A DNA stretch of 64,000 nt from Erwinia piriflorinigrans CFBP 5888 (lineage in GTDB: Bacteria > Pseudomonadota > Gammaproteobacteria > Enterobacterales > Enterobacteriaceae): assembly GCF_001050515.1 (NCBI RefSeq), contig NZ_CAHS01000011.1:62001-126000 (forward strand), written 5' to 3'. The translations under genes and the position numbers were made by a program. Below the pieces are notes generated by a model. The model had not been told where the DNA came from. It worked only from the letters and a program-made list of their open reading frames with translations, and ran no database searches. How positions within the stretch are numbered: position 1 is the first letter of the stretch; each line of letters begins with the position of its first letter. Below are positions 50,913 through 60,651 of this stretch, one piece after another.

Positions 50913-52196
50913 TCAAAAATTCCCATGATTGAGTGGAAAATACCAGTGGCGTGGGTTCATAAAGAGGTAGCCGTTAGAAGAGTCCAGATAAGACTTATCT
51001 TTTAACCAATTTTCATCAAGATTGATTGAAAAACTAATTATACTGTTACCCCATTTATGATTGAATTCGTTAATCAGATGTTTCAGACTGCTAAGTGTGC
51101 TATCGCTGAGTGCATCACGGACAATTAGACCGTAGCCGGTAGCGGTGGTGGTCTGTCGATAAGGGATATGCAGTCGCTCAAGTCCCTGGCGTGCATCCTG
51201 AAGTAATTGTTTCTTAGTCCTGGTTTTCACACCGACGTCAAGTGCAAAGGGGATATACTGCAATACTGCATTTTTCAAACTTGCTTCTTCGAGTTTGCTT
51301 AGCTGGCGATATACGCTAAGCAATGGATTTTGCGGTTTGCTGTAGTCAATCTGAATGACCGGATGACCTGAATGCTGCAACCGGGCCACAACAGTCAACC
51401 TCTGTTCTTTAAGCCAAACAGGGATGACGTCAGGCTTTGTCTTCAGCTTGAAGAGGGCTTCTTTAGCCCACTCCATCTCCTGAAAATTATGTGCCAGGAC
51501 ATAAATATCCTGTTTATCCCGAGCTTTAACAATATAGAGAGGAGAGGGTGCCCCGGCGAGTGATTCGCTCAGAGTGAGTACGCGTTGCTGTGACTCAAAT
51601 TTGCTAAACCAAATCAACGATGCTGATGCCAGCAGAGTAGCCATTAAAAAAATTGCCGAAATTATGGTGCGAATTTTCCTTTTTTTAAGCAAAACAGCCG
51701 ACTTTCTTTCATTCAGCACAATATTTGAAGCCGTGGGTTGATTGAAATTTTTAATCTCATCTGACCATATCTCGTCACTACGCTTCAGGGCGAAGCGGAT
51801 GGGCCCAATCGTAACTACTTGATTTTCTGCTATCATCGAGTCATAACTTCCTGATGCATCGCTCACTTCAATATGAAAACGACGCGATTCGTCGCTATCA
51901 GAAGTTCCCGAGAGGTATAAGGTGATGTTGGGAGATGCAGAATCGCTTGGAATATAAAGTGTGTTAATCGAGTAGTGGGCTGCATGATGGTGGGAGGATT
52001 CTAGGGGGATGGTTTTATCCTGGAGCGAGAGTGCCGGATTGATTAAAAGGAAATAGTCGTCAGCAGTCAGATGTAGTTCGCAGCCATACATGGGGCCAAA
52101 CAGTATTTTCAGTGAGTAATTAGGCTGTATTTTATCTGGCATAAAAGTATCCGGCATTTCTTCAGGCATGGTATTCATAAAAGTGGCCACCGGCAT
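50913..52196 (-). CDS. Type III secretion inner-membrane ring protein SctD (PrgH-like)
   Basis: This protein of up to 427 residues forms the outer part of the inner-membrane ring. It has a cytosolic forkhead-associated-like N-domain (about 25-165), one transmembrane helix near 175-197 (ISAIFLMATLLASASLIWF), and periplasmic ring domains; the end DENWLKDKSYLDSSNGYLF and RHWYFPL matches the PrgH C-terminus. It is longer than PrgH (392), partly through the N-terminus, where the true start is uncertain: ATG at 52178 with GGTGG upstream is an alternative. It is the first gene of the leftward operon. Confidence 0.88.
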   Translation of the reverse strand: MPVATFMNTMPEEMPDTFMPDKIQPNYSLKILFGPMYGCELHLTADDYFLLINPALSLQDKTIPLESSHHHAAHYSINTLYIPSDSASPNITLYLSGTSDSDESRRFHIEVSDASGSYDSMIAENQVVTIGPIRFALKRSDEIWSDEIKNFNQPTASNIVLNERKSAVLLKKRKIRTIISAIFLMATLLASASLIWFSKFESQQRVLTLSESLAGAPSPLYIVKARDKQDIYVLAHNFQEMEWAKEALFKLKTKPDVIPVWLKEQRLTVVARLQHSGHPVIQIDYSKPQNPLLSVYRQLSKLEEASLKNAVLQYIPFALDVGVKTRTKKQLLQDARQGLERLHIPYRQTTTATGYGLIVRDALSDSTLSSLKHLINEFNHKWGNSIISFSINLDENWLKDKSYLDSSNGYLFMNPRHWYFPLNHGNF

Positions 52197-52630
52197 ATAT
52201 AAGCAGGATATTTGGTTTAACCAAGATACGACTGCGATTTATCATGTCAGGCATCGGTATCTATTAATAATGCATAAAATATATTAAGGTATTCTGGTTA
52301 AATAAACGTATATCCGCACCTCTTTACGAACGCATACCTATTTACATTTAAGTTAATACTTCTTCATTTTAACTTTGATCCAAAGTCAGGTTCCCTCTCT
52401 CTTAGGAAATTATATATTATTAAAGTTCCGTAAGAACCAAAAATATATTATATATTTGTTATATTTTTATTGGTTGAATATTTTCTTGACCTTGTGTTTT
52501 TTTCTGAGAGAATGCATCTATGTTTTTATTAAAAGATGCTTTTCCCAGATATATTTGCTGTTCTAATATAAAAGCTTATGCGTTTCTGACCTGATTTATC
52601 TTTACTCACAGGCGTTGGTGTGAATTTATC
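52197..52630. promoter_or_regulatory. Divergent control region between the two arms of the secretion island
   Basis: This 434-bp very AT-rich interval separates the leftward SctD operon from the rightward invF-like operon and should hold both promoters. A 63-codon hydrophobic frame at 52375-52566 has no ribosome-binding site and low-complexity AT-driven composition, so I do not call it a gene. No hilA-like gene is present, unlike SPI-1. Confidence 0.55.
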
Positions 52631-53509
52631 ATGAATTTGACATTAGAAAATATGATAGAGCACTACAAAGCAAGCCTGAATGTCAATGTTGATAAGCTTA
52701 TCAGGAAAAATATAATTGTTGCTAATAATACTCTTGAGGTAAGCAACAGCCTGATATTTGCAAATCCTGTCGAAAAGGATGCGGTGCTGGAACTTCAGGT
52801 AAATGACACTAATATTTGTGGTCTGCCTGTATTAAAGCAATCTGCGCTGATCGCATCAATAAAAGAGACCAAGTTAGATGTTGATGGGGGATGGAGTATT
52901 GAGGTGTTACCTATCCCAAAGGTGGCTATTCTTTTGTCCTTTATAGATTATCATTTTAAAAGTATTGCTAATTTAATAAAGAAAAGGAGTGTGAAAGAGT
53001 ATGGTCCAGCTGTATTTGAAAACAGCATCCTGCATATATCGCTGACTGAAGGTGGTCATGATGGGTTCATGAGAATTCTTACCGATGCAGTATTAAATAG
53101 GCAAGAAAATAATTTGGTGCGTATCGCTCCATTTATACGTAATCTTGAAAGCTATTGGCTAGCGTACTTTTTATTATCTCAAGCAATGGGTAAAGGGCAA
53201 AAAAACAATAACCTTAACATTTATAACGCGTGTAAGACATATGGCGTGTCTGAATCTCAGTTCAGGAATCTTTGCCATGATGTTTTTTCTCGCGGCCCTA
53301 AAAAACAACTTTGTCTGTGGCGCGCTGCGCGCAGTGCTTTACAGTTAATAGATAATAATAAGTCGGTTGCTGTTATCGCCCATATGAACGGCTATGCCTC
53401 TTCATCTCATTTTGCAAGTGAACTCAAATCACTTTTTGGTATAACCCCACGGGAATTTAAAAAAATTGAAAGTTTTCTTAATGAAGATACAGGCCGTAAG
53501 AAAAATTAG
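52631..53509 (+). CDS. AraC-family activator of the secretion island (InvF/MxiE-like)
   Basis: This 292-residue protein has a C-terminal AraC/XylS DNA-binding domain: YNACKTYGVSESQFRNLC near 198-215 is the first helix-turn-helix and VIAHMNGYASSSHFASELK near 254-272 the second, followed by FGITPREFKK. In SPI-1-class systems InvF/MxiE turns on effector genes together with a chaperone of the translocators. It is larger than InvF (216-249), with an N-terminal domain of about 190 residues without recognised similarity. The end overlaps the secretin gene. Confidence 0.85.
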   Translation: MNLTLENMIEHYKASLNVNVDKLIRKNIIVANNTLEVSNSLIFANPVEKDAVLELQVNDTNICGLPVLKQSALIASIKETKLDVDGGWSIEVLPIPKVAILLSFIDYHFKSIANLIKKRSVKEYGPAVFENSILHISLTEGGHDGFMRILTDAVLNRQENNLVRIAPFIRNLESYWLAYFLLSQAMGKGQKNNNLNIYNACKTYGVSESQFRNLCHDVFSRGPKKQLCLWRAARSALQLIDNNKSVAVIAHMNGYASSSHFASELKSLFGITPREFKKIESFLNEDTGRKKN

Positions 53510-55244
53510 TTTTAGTCTTGTTGCTCTGTCAGGGGTGTTTTTTTATAACAGCAGTTTGGCTGGAATGCTTAGCGACAATGCTGTGCGGAGTGATACCCAC
53601 CTGAATGCTGATAAACCTGATAATACCTACGTCGCAAGCAACAACAGTGTGCAGCAACTCTTCTACGTTCTCGGGGGGGTAATGAATAAGCCTGTTGTCG
53701 TTAGCGGGGAAGCAGCGAAAAAGCGAGTTTCAGGTAACTTCGATCTCAGTAAGCCAGGAGAACTGTTGTCAACGTTAGCCTCGCGCACAGGGCTGATCTG
53801 GTATGATGACGGTAGCTCAATTTATGTTTATGACGCCAGCGAAATAAAAAGTAGCATGGTCAGATTATCCTATGCTCCTTTTGACCGCCTGCTGGCATAT
53901 TTAAAGTCTTCAGGGCTTTATGATCCGCGTTTCCCGCTGCGCTCTGATGGCCATGCTGGCTCCTTTTATGTTTCCGGCCCGCCGGTATATGTAGAATTGA
54001 TTAGCGCTGCGGCGAAGTATATCGATGCAACATATGCCAAACCGGGGGTCGGAGAAAGCACCATTCGCGTGATAAAATTACACAACAGTTTTGTCAACGA
54101 TCGTACTTTTTCACAGCGTGATACTCCGGTCACCGTGCCCGGCGTAGCCACGGTGCTTAATCAGTTGTTAAACAGTAATCAGGACGATCGTGGCAGGCGT
54201 ACAACAGCTGCACATATCAGCGTTGATAATGATAGACAACACGCACTTGCAGCAGCATCAGCTCATCCGGGGGGAAGTTTTCGCTCTTTACCCGGTTTCG
54301 CCGAAATCCCTCTGGCGACGACGCCCGATCGTGATGTTAATTTCGCCACTTCAGGGCAAGACACTGTCAATATCGTCGCCTATTCAGACACCAATAGTTT
54401 GCTGGTTCAGGGCTCGGCTCGACAGGTCAGTTTTGTTGAAGACCTGGTCAGTGCCATTGATATTCCTAAGCAGCAGATCCAACTTTCTTTATGGATAATT
54501 GATGTTTCTAAAAATGATATTAATGAGCTTGGTGTGCGCTGGCAGGGGAGTGCAAAAATTGGTAACGGCGGTATAACGTTTAATACCAGCTCGCTTACCC
54601 AGGAAAATAGCATTCATTTCTTGGCGGATGTTTCTGCACTTGCTCAGAAGGGAAGCGCCCAAGTGGTTTCTCGACCAGAGATCCTTACCCAGGAAAATGT
54701 ACCAGCCCTGTTTGATAACAACAGTAGTTTTTATGCAAAGATGATTGGAGAACGTACCAGTTCATTGGAAAAAATCACTTACGGTACCATGATAAGCGTA
54801 CTGCCACGCCTCGACCAATATCAGCGTGAAATTGAGATGATTTTGAATATTCAGGATGGAGGATTACCTCTTGATTTAAACGGTTCTACAGAGAACATTG
54901 ATAACCTACCGATGATAAATAACACGCAAATCAGTACTGAAGCACGAGTTCCGGTTGGCTATAGTTTATTAGTTGGCGGTTATAGCCGCAATCAGGATGA
55001 GCAACACAATATAGGCATTCCTCTTTTACGCGATATTCCCTATTTGGGGAAATTGTTTGACTACAGTTATATCAGCGATAAAAAAATGGTTCGGCTATTT
55101 CTTATTCAGCCGCGACTCATGGTAAATGGAGAAACCTGGACAGGGGACAACATTGATAACCCCGTTCTGGGGCGTCGTGTAGAGGGGGATGCGGTCACAT
55201 TGAAATCGACCGTGCACATGTTGCGTAAAACCATGAAGCAATAA
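53481..55244 (+). CDS. Type III secretion outer-membrane secretin SctC (InvG-like)
   Basis: This 587-residue protein has a signal peptide (residues 1-28, KISFSLVALSGVFFYNSSLA) and periplasmic N0, N1 and N3 domains. The conserved secretin core from about 340 contains AQVVSRPEILTQENVPALFDN near 390 and VPVGYSLLVGGYSRNQ near 488. It forms the 15-fold outer-membrane ring. I chose ATG 53481, 28 bases inside the activator gene; the upstream TTG is unlikely. No InvH-type pilotin gene is visible next to it. Confidence 0.93.
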   Translation: MKIQAVRKISFSLVALSGVFFYNSSLAGMLSDNAVRSDTHLNADKPDNTYVASNNSVQQLFYVLGGVMNKPVVVSGEAAKKRVSGNFDLSKPGELLSTLASRTGLIWYDDGSSIYVYDASEIKSSMVRLSYAPFDRLLAYLKSSGLYDPRFPLRSDGHAGSFYVSGPPVYVELISAAAKYIDATYAKPGVGESTIRVIKLHNSFVNDRTFSQRDTPVTVPGVATVLNQLLNSNQDDRGRRTTAAHISVDNDRQHALAAASAHPGGSFRSLPGFAEIPLATTPDRDVNFATSGQDTVNIVAYSDTNSLLVQGSARQVSFVEDLVSAIDIPKQQIQLSLWIIDVSKNDINELGVRWQGSAKIGNGGITFNTSSLTQENSIHFLADVSALAQKGSAQVVSRPEILTQENVPALFDNNSSFYAKMIGERTSSLEKITYGTMISVLPRLDQYQREIEMILNIQDGGLPLDLNGSTENIDNLPMINNTQISTEARVPVGYSLLVGGYSRNQDEQHNIGIPLLRDIPYLGKLFDYSYISDKKMVRLFLIQPRLMVNGETWTGDNIDNPVLGRRVEGDAVTLKSTVHMLRKTMKQ

Positions 55245-55258
55245 GAACTTAGATTACA

Positions 55259-56374
55259 ATGGCTCTACGTCCCCTGGGTTTAATGGATTTTAATCACTTT
55301 GAACGTGCAAGGCTGGATAGCCGCGTCCCTCATAGTGATGGCGATGTCGCGGAAAATATTCAATATATTGATTTACACGAAGAGCTGGGTAATGCGGCAG
55401 ACGAAATGGCCGATATTCTCAGTGTCTTTGGGCGATTTAGCCGAACCGGTCGTAAGAATAACAGTACAGAGGATGATTTTGCTTCATCTATTCTGGAAGA
55501 AAAATTAGATGAGAAATTAGATTCGCTGATAAAGCAGGTGACAAAGCTACGTGATATCTCAAGTCTACTTAACTTTGCTCGTAGTCTTTTTCCTAATGAT
55601 AGTGATTTAATGCTTGCGCTAAGAGAATTACTTTTTAATCGTCAGCTTTCTGAGTTGCAAAAAAATAAACTTCGGGAATCAATTACCGAATTGGAAAAAT
55701 TTGCCGACCTCCAAAAGTTGAATTCGGGGATTAATATCGGGCGTCTTGCAAAGCGTTTTAGCAATGGTAAGGGCACTAAGAAACTTTCAGCGAGGAGTTT
55801 GCGCAGCAGCTATTTACGCTTTCTTGAACAAGAGGTTTCTGCGGGATTTATTTATCAGGACTGGATTGATGAGTATGGCTGTGAAAACCGTAAACGGTTG
55901 CTATCATTCACCATGTCAGCATTGGTTGCGGATATGAAGGCAAATGAGCCGGGCATACAAGTCGCCGAATTCGGGCCTCTGAGTAGCAAGTTATTAGATG
56001 CGCGTGTGCTGAATACTCTTGACCGATCGCTGTTGGACAGTTTTGCCGATTTTACATTCAGGGAGCAGATGAAAAATCAGCAACGGGCACTTGATGAAGA
56101 ACACATCGTTAAGCTTTATATGACCGCCTTGACAGATTTCGAAAACTTAAAATCAGCTTTAAAGGCATTCAGCGATGATTTTATGTCAAATCTTCTCATA
56201 AGACAGCGCGCAGCGGTGCTTCAGATGTTAAAGAATATGTTTAATATGACACCTGACTATTTATATGCCGATGCGGGTTATAGAAACATTGTGCTGGACT
56301 TCATGTCTTCAACGATGCTTTTAATATCTGACAAAGAGAAAAAAACGGGCGTCTGGAAAGAATATTATATATAG
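55259..56374 (+). CDS. Type III secretion gatekeeper SctW (InvE/MxiC-like)
   Basis: This 371-residue soluble protein fits the place and length of InvE (372), which controls the switch from translocator to effector secretion. The N-terminal 60 residues are likely disordered and hold a chaperone-binding region; the rest is helical, with a HrpJ/InvE-like block LDSLIKQVTKLRDISSLLNFA near 90-110 and FPNDSDLMLALRELL near 114. Fifteen bases separate it from the secretin gene. Confidence 0.85.
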   Translation: MALRPLGLMDFNHFERARLDSRVPHSDGDVAENIQYIDLHEELGNAADEMADILSVFGRFSRTGRKNNSTEDDFASSILEEKLDEKLDSLIKQVTKLRDISSLLNFARSLFPNDSDLMLALRELLFNRQLSELQKNKLRESITELEKFADLQKLNSGINIGRLAKRFSNGKGTKKLSARSLRSSYLRFLEQEVSAGFIYQDWIDEYGCENRKRLLSFTMSALVADMKANEPGIQVAEFGPLSSKLLDARVLNTLDRSLLDSFADFTFREQMKNQQRALDEEHIVKLYMTALTDFENLKSALKAFSDDFMSNLLIRQRAAVLQMLKNMFNMTPDYLYADAGYRNIVLDFMSSTMLLISDKEKKTGVWKEYYI

Positions 56375-56415
56375 AGGCAGATGATGCCATTAGAGTTCAT
56401 TCGTTTAATGTGTAA

Positions 56416-58497
56416 ATGATAATGCTAACTAACTTTATTTCGCAAATTAGAACCAAGCCTGAATTTATTATTCTGGTGATGATGATCATGATAGTCGTCA
56501 TGTTAATTATCCCACTGCCAACCTATGTGGTTGATTTTCTCATCGGGCTTAATTTGACCATAGCGCTAATCATTTTCCTTGGCTCATTTTATATCAATCG
56601 AGTTCTCGATTACTCGACGTTTCCGTCAATTCTTTTGATTAGTACAATTTTCAGGCTGGCCATTTCTATCAGCACCAGCAGGCTGGTACTCACTGATGCA
56701 GATGCTGGAGAAATCATTACCAGCTTTGGTGAGTTCGTTATTGCAGATAATCTGGTTGTGGGATTTGTTATTTTCTTTATCGTTACAGTTGTTCAGTTTA
56801 TCGTGATTACTAAAGGGTCAGAGCGTATTGCTGAAGTTGCCGCACGCTTCTCTCTGGATGCCATGCCCGGTAAGCAGATGAGTATTGATGCTGATCTCAA
56901 AGCCGGCGTGATTAATGAAAAAGAAGTTAAGCGGCGCCGCAGCGATCTGGAGGCTGAAAGTCAGCTGTACGGCGCGCTGGATGGTGCGATGAAGTTCATC
57001 AAAGGTGATGCCATCGCTGGGATCATTATCATTTTTGTTAATCTTATAGGTGGGATCTTAGTAGGCGTTTTTCAGCAAGGTATGGATGTCACTCGTGCCA
57101 TGGAGGTCTTCACGCTGTTAACTATTGGCGATGCTCTTGTCGCCCAGATACCGGCGTTACTGATCTCAATCAGCGGCGGCCTTATCGTTACCCGCGTGAA
57201 TAACAGTGATAACAATAATTTGGGTTCGAAAATTTTGCAGGATATGCTATCTAACAAGTCTATTTTACCGATCGCCGCTATCCTTGCTATTGGACTTGGA
57301 CTTCTGCCCGGTTTTCCTTTACTCGTTTTTATCATGCTGGCAATACCTCTTATTATGGTGTTCGTAAAACATAAACTTGATGACAAGAAAAAAATGCTCA
57401 AATTGGCAGATAAGAACCTTGAGGAAGAAGAACTTCCCGTCTTAAAGAGCAAGCCTGTCATTATTGATGGTGAGTATATTCCGGAAACAATCCCACTTAT
57501 TATTACCGCCTGGAAAGGATATGAATCCTACTTTCAGCAGCACAACTTTACATCGTTACTGAAGCGTAATTTCTTTATTGAATATGGCGTTCGTCTACCG
57601 GACTTTTTAATCAACTATGAACAGGATGCTCAACGTGGCGTGCTGGCGGTTGCCATTAATGAAATTCAGGTCGCATCTTACGATGTTTTTCCGGGTATGT
57701 GTAAGGTATTAATGCGAGGTGAAGAACTGCAAATTATTGATGCCAGCGTTCAGACTATTGAAACCCCACAGGGTCACGTTTATTGGCTTCCAGAGGAGCG
57801 AAATGAAAAGGCACATAAGCTCGGTTTTTTTACAAGAAACGCAATAGATGAGTTCTACGCGTGCATCTCTACCCTGCTTGTTCACAATATTTCTGAATTT
57901 TTTGGTATACAGGAAGCTAAGACGCTGCTTGATGACCTTGAGAAGAAATATCCAGATTTGCTCAAGGAGTGCTACAGGAATAACACCGTGCAACGTATTA
58001 CGGAAGTTTTTCAAAGACTTCTACAAGAGCGTATTTCGATCAGGAATATGCGGCTTGTTCTGGAGGGGTTGGTGCAATGGGCTCCAAAAGAAAAAGATCC
58101 CATCATGCTCGTCGAACACATTCGAGGCATATTGTCACGGTATATATCTAGCCGCTTTTCAACTCATGGCCGTATAAGGGCTTTGGTTATGTCACATGAT
58201 ATGGAAGATATATTTCGTGGTGCGCTAAGACAAACCTCATCAGGTACTTTTATAAATTTACCACCACCGAAAATTGAAAGTATAAATCATTGCCTTGAGG
58301 AACTTCTTCAACGAAATGGTGTTAATGCGCGTGATATCGTCTTGATGGTATCAATGGATATAAGACGATTCGTAAAGAAAATCACAGAGGGAAACAATCC
58401 GGAAATGGAAGTTCTTTCTTACGGTGAGATTTTTTCTGGGGTAGATGTGGACGTGATCGGTTCTCTGGAAAATAATGAGATGCAACATGAAATATGA
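56416..58497 (+). CDS. Type III secretion export gate protein SctV (InvA-like)
   Basis: This 693-residue FlhA-family protein has an N-terminal membrane domain with about seven to eight helices (residues 15-330) and a large cytosolic domain that forms the nonameric ring. Seen are LLISTIFRLAISISTSRLVL near 73-92 and ARFSLDAMPGKQMSIDADL near 144-162, the conserved cytosolic loop, plus IPALLISISGGLIVTRV near 244. Length follows InvA (685). There is no clear ribosome-binding site; a second ATG two codons later is equally possible. The next gene starts before its stop. Confidence 0.95.
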   Translation: MIMLTNFISQIRTKPEFIILVMMIMIVVMLIIPLPTYVVDFLIGLNLTIALIIFLGSFYINRVLDYSTFPSILLISTIFRLAISISTSRLVLTDADAGEIITSFGEFVIADNLVVGFVIFFIVTVVQFIVITKGSERIAEVAARFSLDAMPGKQMSIDADLKAGVINEKEVKRRRSDLEAESQLYGALDGAMKFIKGDAIAGIIIIFVNLIGGILVGVFQQGMDVTRAMEVFTLLTIGDALVAQIPALLISISGGLIVTRVNNSDNNNLGSKILQDMLSNKSILPIAAILAIGLGLLPGFPLLVFIMLAIPLIMVFVKHKLDDKKKMLKLADKNLEEEELPVLKSKPVIIDGEYIPETIPLIITAWKGYESYFQQHNFTSLLKRNFFIEYGVRLPDFLINYEQDAQRGVLAVAINEIQVASYDVFPGMCKVLMRGEELQIIDASVQTIETPQGHVYWLPEERNEKAHKLGFFTRNAIDEFYACISTLLVHNISEFFGIQEAKTLLDDLEKKYPDLLKECYRNNTVQRITEVFQRLLQERISIRNMRLVLEGLVQWAPKEKDPIMLVEHIRGILSRYISSRFSTHGRIRALVMSHDMEDIFRGALRQTSSGTFINLPPPKIESINHCLEELLQRNGVNARDIVLMVSMDIRRFVKKITEGNNPEMEVLSYGEIFSGVDVDVIGSLENNEMQHEI

Positions 58498-58894
58498 CTT
58501 GGTCGAGTTAGTGTCAAATATGCTTGAAGATGCGGGGATTTCAGGGGTTATGGAGCAGGGTTTGAGTAACCACTCAACGATTACTCTGAATATGAAAGAT
58601 GAGATCCCCTCTATTTACATAAAAAATGAAAACGACGAAGTATGGGTGTGGGCGAAAATTTGTGAATACAATCTTTCAGCATTAAGTTACTGCAGCATTA
58701 ACCTGTTTCCCGTGATGCTAAATTATAATGAAGATGTCTTCTATACTGGTCAGCCTTGCTTATATCCGGTTGATGGTGATCTTGAGTTGCGAGCGCAAAT
58801 AAGAGAAAAACACCTGGAGTCAGCAGATACCTTTCTAATGGTGCTGGATCATTTCCTGACTCTCCTTCAAGAATATCGCGCGGTTCTCGCCTGA
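58487..58894 (+). CDS. Type III secretion class IB chaperone (InvB/SpaK-like)
   Basis: This 135-residue small acidic protein has the alpha-beta-beta-beta-alpha-beta-beta-alpha pattern of secretion chaperones. NHSTITLNM near 27 and VWVWAKICEY near 53 match InvB (SHSTIVLDL, VWIWAQ). I chose ATG 58487, which gives exactly the InvB length; an ATG four codons earlier is possible. It overlaps the SctV stop by 11 bases and precedes the ATPase gene by 16, as in SPI-1. It should bind effectors encoded elsewhere. Confidence 0.88.
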   Translation: MKYDLVELVSNMLEDAGISGVMEQGLSNHSTITLNMKDEIPSIYIKNENDEVWVWAKICEYNLSALSYCSINLFPVMLNYNEDVFYTGQPCLYPVDGDLELRAQIREKHLESADTFLMVLDHFLTLLQEYRAVLA

Positions 58895-58910
58895 TTAAGG
58901 AGCTTATTCA

Positions 58911-60206
58911 ATGGTCGCGCAATGTTTTGTTCACCTCGCCCATCCATTACGCATTCAGGGCAATGTTGTTGAGGCGCACTTGCCGGGGACGCGCATCGGG
59001 GAGATTTGTGAAATTGAGAAATCTCTCCTGGATCCTGAAGTGGTGGGTTTAGCACAGGTGATTGGATTTAACAAAGAGCATACGCTATTAAGTTTACTCA
59101 ATGATAATAAGGGATTTTCTCGCGATAACGTGCTGATACCGACCGGTAAACCGTTTCGTGTTGTTGTGGGTGAAAAGACGCTCGGGGCTATTCTTGATGG
59201 CACAGGTGCCATTAAAGGCCGATTGGACGACACGCCTGTTGCTGAAACGACCATCGGAGAACAACTTGAAACCGCAGGTACTCCGCGTGACTTCACCCAG
59301 CGCAAACCCATCGCCATAACATTAGCCACAGGGATTAAGGCCATTGATGGACTCTTAACCTGTGGACAAGGGCAGCGTATGGGGATATTTGCAACAGCTG
59401 GCTGCGGCAAAACATCCCTGATGAGCATGATTATTGAGCACTCAGAGGCTGATATTTACGTCATAGGCCTGATAGGGGAGCGCGGGCGTGAAGTAACGGA
59501 GTTTGTAGAGAAACTAAGGCACTCTTCACGGCGCTCACAGATCGTGTTGGTCTACGCAACCTCGGACAGATCGTGCGTTGAGCGGTGTAATGCCGCCCAG
59601 GTGGCGTCTACTGTTGCTGAATATTTCTGTGGGCAAGGTAAGAATGTCATGCTTTTTATCGACTCTGTTACCCGTTATGCCCGTGCATTGCGTGATGTTG
59701 CATTAAGCATGGGCGAACTTCCTGCCCGACGCGGATATCCCGCTTCGGTTTTTGAAGCTTTACCAAAGCTGCTGGAGCGACCGGGACGTTTTCTGACGGG
59801 ATCGATCAGTGCATTTTATACTGTGCTGATTGAAAACGAAGAAGAGCCGGACGTTATCGGTGACGAGGTTCGTTCCATTTTAGATGGCCATATCTATCTG
59901 AGCAAAAAACTGGCTGCTAAGGGGCATTATCCGGCGATTGATGTGCTGCAAAGTATGAGTCGTGTTTTTCATCAGTTCACAAACCCGCATCACCAGCAAC
60001 TGGCTACACATTTTCGTGAATGTCTGATTCGACAAAGCGAGATGCAACTTTTTATCGATCTGGGTGAATACCAGCATGGTGAAAATCAGGATAACGATGC
60101 TGCGTTTGATAAGAGAAATGCTATGGAGAACTTTCTGAAACAGAAAATGAATGAAAAAATTGATATGCCGACTTGCCTGGAAAATTTGAGTGAATGCCTG
60201 GCGTAA
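58911..60206 (+). CDS. Type III secretion ATPase SctN (InvC-like)
   Basis: This 431-residue F1-beta-like ATPase unfolds substrates and strips chaperones. Walker A is GIFATAGCGKTSL near residue 159-171 (family usually GxxxxxGxGKT), Walker B is VMLFIDSVTRYARALRDV near 245-262, and the GERGREVTEFVE segment near 191 is typical of the family. Length equals InvC. It overlaps the next gene by 17 bases. Confidence 0.96.
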   Translation: MVAQCFVHLAHPLRIQGNVVEAHLPGTRIGEICEIEKSLLDPEVVGLAQVIGFNKEHTLLSLLNDNKGFSRDNVLIPTGKPFRVVVGEKTLGAILDGTGAIKGRLDDTPVAETTIGEQLETAGTPRDFTQRKPIAITLATGIKAIDGLLTCGQGQRMGIFATAGCGKTSLMSMIIEHSEADIYVIGLIGERGREVTEFVEKLRHSSRRSQIVLVYATSDRSCVERCNAAQVASTVAEYFCGQGKNVMLFIDSVTRYARALRDVALSMGELPARRGYPASVFEALPKLLERPGRFLTGSISAFYTVLIENEEEPDVIGDEVRSILDGHIYLSKKLAAKGHYPAIDVLQSMSRVFHQFTNPHHQQLATHFRECLIRQSEMQLFIDLGEYQHGENQDNDAAFDKRNAMENFLKQKMNEKIDMPTCLENLSECLA

Positions 60207-60651
60207 GGGGCATGAGTTTGTACGCATGCTTGAGCGCAGTCAGGAAATGCTCCAGGGAAATATTGCCCGAACAGAGAGTCAGCTAACTCAAGTCAAAGCG
60301 CAAATTTTACAGCTTCAACAGGAAAATGCCTCTATCAATCAACAGATAAAATTATTGACTCCCTCTGGAGTACTTGGAAGAGATGATATCTATAAGGGGA
60401 TAAGAAAGCAGGGGGCTTTATTAACCCATTTGCAAATTGTGATTCAAAAAATTACCCAGTTTGAAGAAGAGAGGTTCACCTATGAGCAGGAACTTAACAC
60501 CTTACGTACTACAAAAAAAAATCTGGATAAGAGGCACTGCAAACTGACATTTTATTTACAGCAGTTGCGTCGTGACCGCTTACTTCGCAGAGAAAACAAT
60601 GCCGAAAATGAAATTCAGGAGATAGTTAGCTATGGTAAAAGAAATTTCTGA
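60190..60651 (+). CDS. Type III secretion stalk protein SctO (SpaM/InvI-like)
   Basis: This 153-residue protein is almost entirely helical and charged, with heptad-like runs (IARTESQLTQVKAQILQLQQ near 27-46, TYEQELNTLRTTKKNLDKRH near 97-116), as expected for the coiled-coil hairpin inserted in the ATPase ring. Position between SctN and SctP and length (SpaM has 147) support the call. GTG at 60190 is used; ATG at 60226 is an alternative that shortens the N-terminus by 12. Confidence 0.82.
   Translation: MNAWRKGHEFVRMLERSQEMLQGNIARTESQLTQVKAQILQLQQENASINQQIKLLTPSGVLGRDDIYKGIRKQGALLTHLQIVIQKITQFEEERFTYEQELNTLRTTKKNLDKRHCKLTFYLQQLRRDRLLRRENNAENEIQEIVSYGKRNF

Noticed and set aside
52375-52566. 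63-codon hydrophobic frame in the divergent control region
   Set aside because: It is AT-driven low-complexity sequence with no ribosome-binding site and no known family; more likely regulatory DNA.
54190-54498. 102-codon alternate + frame inside the secretin gene
   Set aside because: The secretin frame is continuous across it and carries the conserved motifs; the alternate frame has none.
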